Part shown: in pieces, positions 35,543-42,849 of the stretch
Numbering within the stretch: position 1 is the first letter of the stretch
Layout: each line of letters opens with the position of its first letter
DNA from: Fibrobacter succinogenes
Lineage (GTDB): Bacteria > Fibrobacterota > Fibrobacteria > Fibrobacterales > Fibrobacteraceae
Length of the DNA stretch: 52,637 nucleotides
Direction: 5' to 3'
NCBI GenBank assembly: GCA_902794535.1
Contig: CADBHQ010000014.1
Coordinates: 1 to 52,637 of the forward strand
Notes under the pieces: generated by a model
What the model was told of the DNA's origin: nothing
Seen by the model: the letters and a program-made list of their open reading frames with translations, nothing else
The model's database searches: none
Program-made: the position numbers and the translations under genes

Positions 35543-36109
35543 TCGGCCTCTCTGCTTCCGCAGAGGCTCCGTTACTTTTATATTTTCTACTGAAACCTTA
35601 GACTTTTCTTCACTTACAACAGGTTTTACAGATTCTCTGCCTGTTCCTACAGGGTCACGTAAAGACTCCGCCCCAAAGCCATCCTTCATAAAAGAGGTAA
35701 GCGAAAAGTGTTCAGATTCCCCGTAAGCCCATATAGGAAAATTCGGGGTCAATCCATCTTTTACAGAGTTTTTTTCAACAAATAGACGTCTTACGCCCTT
35801 ATTCGCTCTTATTGAATCCCTTAATCTTTCTATCGCAAAAGAATCAAACCCTTTTTCAAAATTATCTTCCGAATAATCAATGCTTAAAACATTTTCTTTA
35901 ACATTATTGTTTTGAGAGTTACTCTTGCTAGCATCACTTTCCTTCGCCCCCTCACCATTTCCATCTGAATTATCTTCCGCAGGAATTTCCGCATTAGCAA
36001 TTTCGGATATAAGCGACGAGTTGCCTTCGGAATCAGCATATTCTTCCGAAAACAATAAGCCTTCGATATTTTCTAATAACGATTCATCTATAATTTCTTT
36101 TTCATTCAT
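35531..36109 (-). CDS. 5' part of the frameshifted repeat-protein gene
   Basis: The product as it stands has 192 residues, starting MNEKEIIDESLLENIEGLLF with an acidic, Ser/Asn-rich N-terminal half (AEDNSDGNGEGAKESDASKS) and ending in VTEPLRKQRGRKPL. That end is an out-of-frame reading of the 153-bp repeat: the same bases in the next frame give SAEAERPKAPVRDALHVEKS, matching the repeats downstream. One added A in the AAAA run (35576-35579) would join the frames (IKSNGASAEAERP) into a product of about 574 residues. Either the gene is broken, it is phase-variable, or the assembly lost a base. No signal peptide and no known domain are seen. Confidence 0.7.
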   Translation of the reverse strand: MNEKEIIDESLLENIEGLLFSEEYADSEGNSSLISEIANAEIPAEDNSDGNGEGAKESDASKSNSQNNNVKENVLSIDYSEDNFEKGFDSFAIERLRDSIRANKGVRRLFVEKNSVKDGLTPNFPIWAYGESEHFSLTSFMKDGFGAESLRDPVGTGRESVKPVVSEEKSKVSVENIKVTEPLRKQRGRKPL

Positions 36110-36140
36110 ACATCTTATTTATCGAAGGGGAAAAACTGAT

Positions 36141-36181
36141 AAATGAGCATTCTCAATGTTTTTCATCGAAAATGCTCATTT
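36141..36181 (-). promoter_or_regulatory. Hairpin between two genes of the locus
   Basis: Perfect 11-bp inverted repeat AAATGAGCATT (36141-36151) / AATGCTCATTT (36171-36181), 19-nt loop, with ATCAGTTTTT following on the minus strand. It lies 46 bases beyond the stop of 36227-36871 and may be a weak internal terminator or attenuator setting expression of downstream genes. Confidence 0.55.
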
Positions 36182-36226
36182 TAACAAAATAACGATTTAA
36201 TACAAGCTAGATTAAATCACTTGATG

Positions 36227-36871
36227 TTACGTACCTGTTGAAGAGGAACTCGTCGAATTTGCAGCTTTCGCCGCGTCTTCAAGTGCTTTCGCCGTTTGTT
36301 CAGATTCAAGTGCGGCAGTCACTTTCTGGGATTCAATTTCGAAGATCTTATTCATCGCCTGATTTCTCATATCAATTATCTGAGAAATAATCGTATTAGG
36401 CGGAACAGGAACCAAGCGAGTTCTCAGCAAGCTCGAACCTTCTGCACTATAATTATATTTACTGGAATAGGTTGCATCCACCGTGGACGTCCTTGCAGTA
36501 GACTTATTTCTCCAGAAGCTCTTCTTTTTCGAAGTTTCCGTTGTAGTCGAATGAGTTTCAGAAGAAGATTCCTGGCTCATAGAAATAGCCATCTTCACTT
36601 CGATTACCGTTTCGGCAAACTGATAAAAGGTGGGCTGGAAGCCGGCACCAATCATAGATGTCGAAAAGTCCTTATCTTCAACCTTTAGTTTGCCATCAGA
36701 GTACTCCATTGATCCAACCATGGGCAACGTGACGGTATCAGCTTCGCCCATCATCTTAAGAATTTCAATGGAATTTTGATCCAAAGCACACTGGGCTTGA
36801 GCGATAGCCATACCCAGGCTAGAGACCATTTCGCCAAACGGCACATCCAGTAATTGTTGTCCAATACTCAT
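36227..36871 (-). CDS. Uncharacterised family protein A (paralogue of 36927-37493)
   Basis: The product is 214 residues. It shares with its upstream neighbour the blocks IGQ(E/Q)LL(D/N)VPFG(E/D)MV, LIGAGF or MIGAGF with (M/Q)PTFYQF, T(V/I)IEVK(M/I)(A/S)ISM, Y(N/S)YSAEGSSL(L/I)RT and PVPPN. The centre holds a variable loop rich in Ser/Thr/Lys (SSSETHSTTTETSKKKSFWR). The C-terminal ~50 residues are a helix rich in Ala/Gln/Glu. No catalytic motif or signal peptide is evident. The combination of a beta-rich core with helices suggests a structural or assembly protein. I do not recognise a named family with confidence. Confidence 0.75.
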   Translation of the reverse strand: MSIGQQLLDVPFGEMVSSLGMAIAQAQCALDQNSIEILKMMGEADTVTLPMVGSMEYSDGKLKVEDKDFSTSMIGAGFQPTFYQFAETVIEVKMAISMSQESSSETHSTTTETSKKKSFWRNKSTARTSTVDATYSSKYNYSAEGSSLLRTRLVPVPPNTIISQIIDMRNQAMNKIFEIESQKVTAALESEQTAKALEDAAKAANSTSSSSTGT

Positions 36872-36926
36872 ATTATTTTTCCTTTTTTGTTAGTTGTTGT
36901 TAGTTGTTTGTTGATTTTTTAGTTGT

Positions 36927-37493
36927 CTAACCATCATTTACTACAGGCTTCTCTTTGGAATCAGAGCCTGCAGCAAGTTCTTCAGCCGCAACAGCATCTT
37001 CGATAGCCTTAAATGTGGTCTCGAATTTTTTCTGTTCTAGCTGAGCCTTCAAATCCAGCAGTTTCTGCATGAATGCGTTAGGCGGAACAGGCGTGATTTT
37101 CGTCCTAATCAAGCTAGAGCCTTCTGCAGAGTAAGAATACTTTGCCGAAAAGGATGCATTCACTGTAGCGCACGCACAGCTAAAGCCCGCAGATACAGAG
37201 GCTTCAACAGAGGTACACATCGAAATGGAAATTTTAACTTCAATGATTGTATCAGTGAACTGATAAAAGGTCGGCATAAACCCAGCTCCAATTAAGGAGA
37301 CCGTTTCCTTGCCATCCAATGACTCACCGAAATTAGGAATTTCAATTCCGCATGTCTTTTCGTCACCCATCAGCCTAGCAATCTTGCAACTGGCCAAGTC
37401 CATTTTGAACTGACCTTCTGCAATAGCATTCGCCAACTGCATGACCATATCCCCGAACGGAACATTTAAAAGTTCTTGTCCGATTGACGCCAT
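36927..37493 (-). CDS. Uncharacterised family protein B
   Basis: The product is 188 residues, a clear paralogue of the protein at 36227-36871: MASIGQELLNVPFGDMVMQL, VSLIGAGFMPTFYQFTDTII, AKYSYSAEGSSLIRTKITPV and PPNAFMQKLLDLKAQ align in order. The variable centre is Cys/Ser/Ala-rich here (TSVEASVSAGFSCACATVNA). The C-terminal helix ends in an acidic tail. No signal peptide, membrane span or catalytic residues. The duplication, and the related domain in 38618-39679, suggest three subunits of one assembly. Its 5' side has a 225-bp AT-rich gap (37494-37718) in which I see no gene; a separate promoter could lie there. Confidence 0.75.
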   Translation of the reverse strand: MASIGQELLNVPFGDMVMQLANAIAEGQFKMDLASCKIARLMGDEKTCGIEIPNFGESLDGKETVSLIGAGFMPTFYQFTDTIIEVKISISMCTSVEASVSAGFSCACATVNASFSAKYSYSAEGSSLIRTKITPVPPNAFMQKLLDLKAQLEQKKFETTFKAIEDAVAAEELAAGSDSKEKPVVNDG

Positions 37494-37718
37494 ATTGATT
37501 ATTCCTTTTTGATTAATAACATGTAAACAGAAGAATTCTCCAATTTTTTTTCAAACTTTCTGTTCTGACTCGTTTTTGTTGTTTGATTATATTCCTTTTG
37601 AATGCAATCCAAAACCTTTCAGCAAGCACATTGCTGAAATCCATTTTGGTCATTACACTCTTTTTGGCAAACCTCCTGAGTGAAAATGAACCTTAGTTAT
37701 GTTAAATAGACTATTACA

Positions 37719-38588
37719 CTATTTCGGTACAGCCTGTATAGAAAATTTGAGGCTGCTTAAGCTATCTTCAGACGTTTCACCAACTTTAGGTGCAAGGAAC
37801 TTTAACGACTTTTCACCATTTTTTCCGTCATCAAATATTCGCACTTTCAAATCAACATCCATGCCGTTAATAACATATTTTGCAGCATCACTATCAGAGG
37901 CTTTATTTTCATTAAACTCTTTTATCGAGTTATTCAAAAAAGACGATATATCATCGACTGTATAAGAAGCCGTTTGCTTTTCATTTGCATTTAACAAAGC
38001 TGTATTCGCAGCCGTCAATTTATTGCTCAAATCAGCAAACGCTTCTGATTGCAATTTTAATTCAGCGTCTTTACTCTTTAATTCCGATTCTTTACTCTCT
38101 AATGTTGTTTTCACATCCCTTAATTCCAATATTTTGCTTGCCAACGACTTTTCAACATCAGTCAATTTTAACGATAAAGTATCAAGCTTTATGTTAGCGC
38201 TATCCAAATCCAATGTTCTGTCGGCCAATAACTTTTCTGTATCAGTCAATTTTACCGATTGACTATCTAGCATTATTTTCGCATTATCCAATTCCAACGT
38301 CCTACTGGACAACAGACTCTCAGTATCCTTCAACTTCGACGATTGGGCCTTCAACTGTTGGTTGGCATTATCCAATTCTGTCGTTCTAGTAACCAACAAT
38401 GCGTTAGCCTTATCCAATGCCGCAGTTTTTTCACTCAAGGATTCATTCGCCACATTGAATTCATCTTGAGTTTTTTTGAGGTCCGTAATCATTGCGTCAT
38501 AAACTTTCTGATCCTTTACTGAAAGTTTACTTCTCAAATCAAGGGAATTCAATTGTTTTATAGCAGTAATTTCTCTAAATTCAGCCAT
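37719..38588 (-). CDS. Coiled-coil protein with C-terminal beta domain
   Basis: The product is 289 residues. Residues ~35-195 form a long heptad coiled coil built partly from 28-residue repeats of the form TLELDNAKIMLDSQSVKLTD followed by TEKLLADR (about three copies, 84 bp each). The C-terminal ~85 residues (YTVDDISSFLNNSIKEFNEN ... YVINGMDVDLKVRIFDDG ... LSSLKFSIQAVPK) look like a compact alpha/beta domain. No signal peptide is seen. A rod with a terminal domain fits a spacer or assembly protein of the locus. It lies between two genes of the family described at 36227-37493 and 38618-39679, so it probably works with them. Confidence 0.78.
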   Translation of the reverse strand: MAEFREITAIKQLNSLDLRSKLSVKDQKVYDAMITDLKKTQDEFNVANESLSEKTAALDKANALLVTRTTELDNANQQLKAQSSKLKDTESLLSSRTLELDNAKIMLDSQSVKLTDTEKLLADRTLDLDSANIKLDTLSLKLTDVEKSLASKILELRDVKTTLESKESELKSKDAELKLQSEAFADLSNKLTAANTALLNANEKQTASYTVDDISSFLNNSIKEFNENKASDSDAAKYVINGMDVDLKVRIFDDGKNGEKSLKFLAPKVGETSEDSLSSLKFSIQAVPK

Positions 38589-38617
38589 TATTTAATCTCC
38601 AGATTAGATTTATTTAC

Positions 38618-39679
38618 CTAATTTTTTTTTGTTTCAGTGGTAGAAACTTCAATCTGCTTTACTTCAACAACAGGAACATCACCTAGTTCCAAAAGCGTAT
38701 TCGGGTTAGGAAACTGTTTAAGCACCTGAATCTTCACAGAATCTTCCCAACCGAGATCCTTTCTAGGTAAAATTTCATAGCTTGAAATTCCAACACTTTC
38801 AAATTTCGATTTCAAATCGCCAATGGTCGATATAACATTCCCATTCTCATCTTTACCTAGCAAATTAGGCATATATCGTCTTTTCAAAAATTTATCATTT
38901 GCAGGAACTGGCACAATTCTCAACCGTACGGAACTTTCTTCTTTTTTTGAAGATTTGAACAAGTTTGAATATTTCGCATTACTAGGCAATATGCTGATTT
39001 TCGCCGGTTTAATTTCCCCTGATTCCGTTCTTTCCTCATAAACGGAATAATCCATTTTCATGGTAAATTCAACTTCAGGCATCACATACCATGTCGCCTG
39101 CAAACCCATCCCATACAAGCAATCGTCTTTCAAAATTTCATTTTGTATATCTAACGAAGATTGATCCAACGCATGTTGAGCATTAGCAACCCCCTTTCCC
39201 AGCTCTGTTAACACATTCGACAAATCAGAATAGATGTTAGGAGTCGTATCTTCCGTAACTGCAGCATCTTTCAAGGCAGACTCTGTGCAAACAAAATCCC
39301 TTGCTGGATCAACAATTGCCTTTTGCAATTTCAGAATAGCATCTTCTGTGATATTTGTATGTGGATTTGCTTTTTTTAATTTTTCTAGGATTATAGATGT
39401 ACTAGACGTTTGTATTTCATTTACAGTATAAATACCTGCATCTACAAATTCGTACGCAATATCATAAGTCATCGTATCCATACGAAGCAATTCTGCTTGT
39501 ATAGCCCAATGAGTTATAGTGCCTAAAGGGAGCTTTGTCTTTTCAGCAAGCTGAGCTCTTTCCTCAGGAGTACGAGTTTTTTCCCAAAAGCCTTTTAAGG
39601 TTTCTATTTTCGCTCGTTCTTGCAAAATTCGTTGCATTTTTTTGTCAATACCAGCAATATTAATATATGAACCAGCCAT
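38618..39679 (-). CDS. DUF4332 domain fused to the locus-specific family domain
   Basis: The product is 353 residues and the first gene of the minus-strand cluster. Residues ~30-135 match the DUF4332 pattern: RAQLAEKTKLPLGTITHWAI, AELLRMDTMTYDIAYEFVDA and GIYTVNEIQTSST, then LEKLKKAN, helix-hairpin-helix-like repeats. Residues ~150-290 carry the family domain of its neighbours: DLSNVLTELGKGVANAQHAL, then DQSSLDIQNE, LQATWYVMPEVEFTMKMDYS, a Lys/Ser loop, and SSVRLRIVPVPAN. There is a unique C-terminal extension of ~60 residues. No signal peptide. The helix-hairpin-helix part may bind nucleic acid or proteins. AAAGAGAAAA before the ATG is a weak ribosome site. Confidence 0.78.
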   Translation of the reverse strand: MAGSYINIAGIDKKMQRILQERAKIETLKGFWEKTRTPEERAQLAEKTKLPLGTITHWAIQAELLRMDTMTYDIAYEFVDAGIYTVNEIQTSSTSIILEKLKKANPHTNITEDAILKLQKAIVDPARDFVCTESALKDAAVTEDTTPNIYSDLSNVLTELGKGVANAQHALDQSSLDIQNEILKDDCLYGMGLQATWYVMPEVEFTMKMDYSVYEERTESGEIKPAKISILPSNAKYSNLFKSSKKEESSVRLRIVPVPANDKFLKRRYMPNLLGKDENGNVISTIGDLKSKFESVGISSYEILPRKDLGWEDSVKIQVLKQFPNPNTLLELGDVPVVEVKQIEVSTTETKKN

Positions 39680-40171
39680 ATCGTTTTCTCTTTTTAAAAA
39701 GTTTTAAATAACATTATTGTACACAACAATATAAAACATTTAGAACAAAATAAGGTGATTTACGACAACATTATTTTTTATTTACAAACAAATTGTTGCT
39801 AATATAAAACAAATAAAAAACAATGTAATACAAATTATTTTTTTGTAACAGATTCATGTCACCAAGGCAACACAGTTGCGATTCAAAACCTGAGCATAAT
39901 GCCCCCCCCCCAAAAAAAAAGAGTGAGACTACCTAACAATAATTGCAAACAAATTCCAAACCAAGTCAAAAAAACTTCCATATAAAAAATTTTTCGCCCC
40001 ATCGCAATACACAACAAATACATCGTACGCATTTATAAAAACAACGTTATTACTCAAAACAAAAAAAAATGTAAAAACATATTTTTCATCGTTTATCACA
40101 CGCCAATAATATTAACTTATACAAAAAAAAGCGCACAAAAGCTTAATTTTATCAACTAATAAGGAGTTCAC
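39680..40171. promoter_or_regulatory. 492-bp AT-rich divergent control region
   Basis: This gap separates the minus-strand cluster from the divergent DUF4474 gene. It contains no gene. It is extremely AT-rich with long A-runs and should hold promoters for both directions; I cannot fix them with confidence. AAGGAG (40161-40166) is the ribosome site of 40172. A C10-A9 tract sits in the middle. Confidence 0.6.
39902..39920. repeat. Poly-C (10) / poly-A (9) tract
   Basis: Ten C (39902-39911) run straight into nine A (39912-39920) inside an otherwise C-poor AT-rich spacer. Such tracts are prone to slipped-strand change and can alter promoter spacing. Confidence 0.9.
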
Positions 40172-42331
40172 ATGGACGACATTTATCGTCTACATCTTTC
40201 TGTCACAGGTCCATTCGCCTACCGTACAAAAATCGATTACAAGAACCCAGGCCAAAACGAATGGAAAAGAAGTGGCAATCTCGCAAATGTTTCTTTAGGC
40301 ATATCTAGAGATGTATACCTGAAAGATGTTCCCGGGCTCCAAGAAGGCGCTACCGTACGTTTTGTCATGGATATCAGATGCGGAAAAACCTTTGTCGCAT
40401 CCGAAAGCTTTATTTACAAAAAGGACAGTGACAGCTACGCCTCGTACAATGGCGAAGGGGTAAATTATTCCAACCCCAAAGGCTTTTTTAAGGGATTATT
40501 CCCCACAATTGTTTATGAAGCCGTTTTTAAGGGACGAATTTCCACGGCCAATTATAAAGGCGAAGCATCCGCTCTATTCTTAAAAGTGAGCGGAGGTTAC
40601 GCCTATGACGCCAAAATTCAATATCGCGAGAAAAGCAACACTGCATGGACAACAACAAAAAAATTAGTTAATGTCACGCTAGGTCTTCCCGAAATCATAT
40701 ATATCAGCGACATCAAAGACATCAAACCCGGCTATCAGTTCCGTTTTGTAATGGATATTGTCGACCCATTCTCTTCTCGAAACGAGAATATCAGCGCCAA
40801 TGAATATTTTACCTACAAAAGCGATACAACAAGCATCGCAAGGTACGATTGTAAGGGTACTACACAGGACTGGGATATTATATTTAACGGCATTAAAGTT
40901 TACCCACCAACAGATTTCATTTACGAATTTGACAAAGAAAAAGAAAAATTAGACAAAATGGTAGAAGAAAAAGCAATTGAAATCGCAAAAGAAATAATAA
41001 GCGAAAAAGCAAAAAAAGATATCTCCGAGAAAAAAGGAATAGAAAGAAAAACAGCTCTAGAAGAAGCGATAAAAGAAGTATTAGGAGAAGCAAAAGAAGA
41101 AGCAAAAAAAATAGTAAAAGAAGAAGAATTCAGAAATTTCAGTATTTACACCCCCGATAATAAAAGCCTACCAGCAAATAATTGTGTAAGAATTGAGAAG
41201 CGCAGTCTTGCCGATGTCATGAAGTTCAAAAATGACGGCCGCATCACCTCTATCTTCGCCGAAAATAAGGATAAGCAGACCCGAATCACCACCTTAGCTT
41301 CGGGTCCCAAGGACAAGGGTATTGGCCACATCTGGTTCATTGACAAGAATTACGAATGCAACGAAGAAGAAGTTATTCTCCATGGAGACCTAGCCGAAGA
41401 GCAGACCACCGATTTCAACGGTAGAGATTCCAACATCATTTATATTTCTTGGAATGATAAGGCCATGGGCAATGGCACAGGTCCATTAATAGATTCTATC
41501 ACAACCGGAGGAAAGCTAGAAGATTTATTTAAAGAGGCTGGTTTCATACGTGATGGAAACGGAAGATACCACGCCATGGTCGACTGCCCGCAACGGCCAT
41601 TTGGTTACTGCGATTTATACGATGAAGTATTTAACTACGCAACAACCATGGATCGTGAAAAATTTGAATTCACCTCTGGTGGAAAGATATACATATTCTG
41701 GACTTGGAAGGGTTATTATCTAAATCTAGGTGCCGGCGCAGAAATGGGCTTTTACGAGTACAAGGAAACATATCCACTTAACGAGTTGATGGATCTTATA
41801 ATGAGTAAGGCAGACAAGGCTTTCGAAGAGAAAATCAAGTTAAAACTATTCGGATTACCCTTTACAAAAGAAATCGCTGTTGATACCCTTACCAAGATTC
41901 TAAGCAAGGTAACAGACAAGAAAAAAGACTCCTATTACGATTACTACGAATCAGTAGATAAAGACAATGAGAAAACACCAATGTTTCCCATGACGCTCAC
42001 CCTCAAGGGCAAAGGCAATCTACTTCCTATAATTGATTCCTATAAGCCTAAACTTGACCAATGGTGGATTACCTCATTCACACCAGACATGCAGGGAATC
42101 AATCCAAAGGACCTGACCGCAGAATACACAGTTCAATTCAAGAGGAACAACCCCGAACACATGCAGATATATGAAGACTTTAAGGCAGCTTGTAAAAATA
42201 ATATTGAAAAAGGGGATTCCATCTACAATTGGAGTAGTTGGACATTTGAAGAGGATAAAGAAGAGGATAAAGACAAGGACAAAGACAAGGACGAAAACAA
42301 GGACGTATACATTCTAAAACACACGTTCTAA
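40172..42331 (+). CDS. DUF4474-domain protein with duplicated N-terminal beta module
   Basis: The product is 719 residues without signal peptide. Two related N-terminal modules are seen, residues ~4-95 (LHLSVTGPFAYRTKIDY ... TVRFVMDIRCGKTFVASE) and ~130-235 (LFLKVSGGYAYDAKIQY ... QFRFVMDIVDP). Residues ~255-325 are an extremely charged Glu/Lys helix. From about 450 comes a DUF4474 domain, with CPQRPFGYCDLYDEVFNYAT, KIYIFWTWKGYYLNLGAGAE, MGFYEYKET and a late DQWWITSFTPDMQGINPKDL. The C-terminus has a DKDKDKDKDE tail. DUF4474 has no known function to me. The gene is divergent from the cluster across a shared control region, so it is probably part of the same system. A terminator follows. Confidence 0.82.
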   Translation: MDDIYRLHLSVTGPFAYRTKIDYKNPGQNEWKRSGNLANVSLGISRDVYLKDVPGLQEGATVRFVMDIRCGKTFVASESFIYKKDSDSYASYNGEGVNYSNPKGFFKGLFPTIVYEAVFKGRISTANYKGEASALFLKVSGGYAYDAKIQYREKSNTAWTTTKKLVNVTLGLPEIIYISDIKDIKPGYQFRFVMDIVDPFSSRNENISANEYFTYKSDTTSIARYDCKGTTQDWDIIFNGIKVYPPTDFIYEFDKEKEKLDKMVEEKAIEIAKEIISEKAKKDISEKKGIERKTALEEAIKEVLGEAKEEAKKIVKEEEFRNFSIYTPDNKSLPANNCVRIEKRSLADVMKFKNDGRITSIFAENKDKQTRITTLASGPKDKGIGHIWFIDKNYECNEEEVILHGDLAEEQTTDFNGRDSNIIYISWNDKAMGNGTGPLIDSITTGGKLEDLFKEAGFIRDGNGRYHAMVDCPQRPFGYCDLYDEVFNYATTMDREKFEFTSGGKIYIFWTWKGYYLNLGAGAEMGFYEYKETYPLNELMDLIMSKADKAFEEKIKLKLFGLPFTKEIAVDTLTKILSKVTDKKKDSYYDYYESVDKDNEKTPMFPMTLTLKGKGNLLPIIDSYKPKLDQWWITSFTPDMQGINPKDLTAEYTVQFKRNNPEHMQIYEDFKAACKNNIEKGDSIYNWSSWTFEEDKEEDKDKDKDKDENKDVYILKHTF

Positions 42332-42352
42332 CAATCCACTAATCGCGCAAAA

Positions 42353-42375
42353 AAAACGCCCCATCAGGGCGTTTT
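42353..42375 (+). terminator. Terminator of the DUF4474 gene
   Basis: Perfect 9-bp stem AAAACGCCC / GGGCGTTTT with loop CATCA, flanked by A-run and T-run, so it may also serve the convergent antitoxin gene. Confidence 0.88.
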
Positions 42376-42407
42376 ACTTTCACAATGAATTAAGCAAGAA
42401 AAAAAAT

Positions 42408-42608
42408 CTAGCCAACATCCTTTGCTTGAACCACTTTTCCCAGCGGTTCAAAAGAATGCCCTTTGACATCAAAAGGCAGACGATCTTCACGAATCGTCAT
42501 CTTCACGAACATGTTTACTGCCGCAGAAACAGTGATTCCCACGGAATCACAGAAGGTTTCGAACTTCTTTTTTGTTTCGTCTTCCATTCTTACACTTACT
42601 ATTGCCAT
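42408..42608 (-). CDS. RelB/DinJ-family antitoxin, apparently orphan
   Basis: The product is 66 residues, MAIVSVRMEDETKKKFETFC then DSVGITVSAAVNMFVKM. This is the ribbon-helix-helix start of RelB/DinJ antitoxins (VRMDxxxKxxxexxxxxxGxxxSxAxxxFxxxxxxxxxLPF), including the LPFDV segment. GGTAGGA precedes the ATG. No toxin gene (YafQ/RelE type) follows: the next downstream sequence is the terminator and the convergent DUF4474 gene. The upstream 240 bp contain no gene. It may be a relic of a lost module, or a solo regulator acting on the neighbouring locus. Confidence 0.85.
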   Translation of the reverse strand: MAIVSVRMEDETKKKFETFCDSVGITVSAAVNMFVKMTIREDRLPFDVKGHSFEPLGKVVQAKDVG

Positions 42609-42849
42609 AGATCCTACCCTTAAAAAAGCTCTTTAACTATAGCTTATTTTCTATCCGTTGTCAAATGTACAATTTGTTTACAATAAGCATTTTCCGCACA
42701 AAATAACGATTGTTTCATAATTGTTTTATGAAATCGTAGCCCACAGTAATACATTTGCAGTACAGCAAACTTTCATTTTAAGACAAACTCAAAAAACTCG
42801 AACAAATATTCGACGCAGTTTATCTAAAAAAAATCAGATAAAAAAATGT

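Noticed and set aside
35560..35600. Programmed -1 frameshift in the repeat-protein gene
   Set aside because: The AATATAAAAGTAACG context has no standard slippery heptamer and no clear downstream stem, so an indel is the simpler reading.
35531..36109. DNFEKGFDSFAI in the frameshifted protein as a PLAT domain
   Set aside because: Only this short string resembles the PLAT core; the flanking YTG/GTD and DDWFLDKI elements are absent.
21381..42331. Locus as an extracellular contractile injection system or prophage
   Set aside because: The DUF4157-like motif suggested it, but no sheath, tube, baseplate, spike, AAA ATPase, integrase, capsid or terminase gene is visible.
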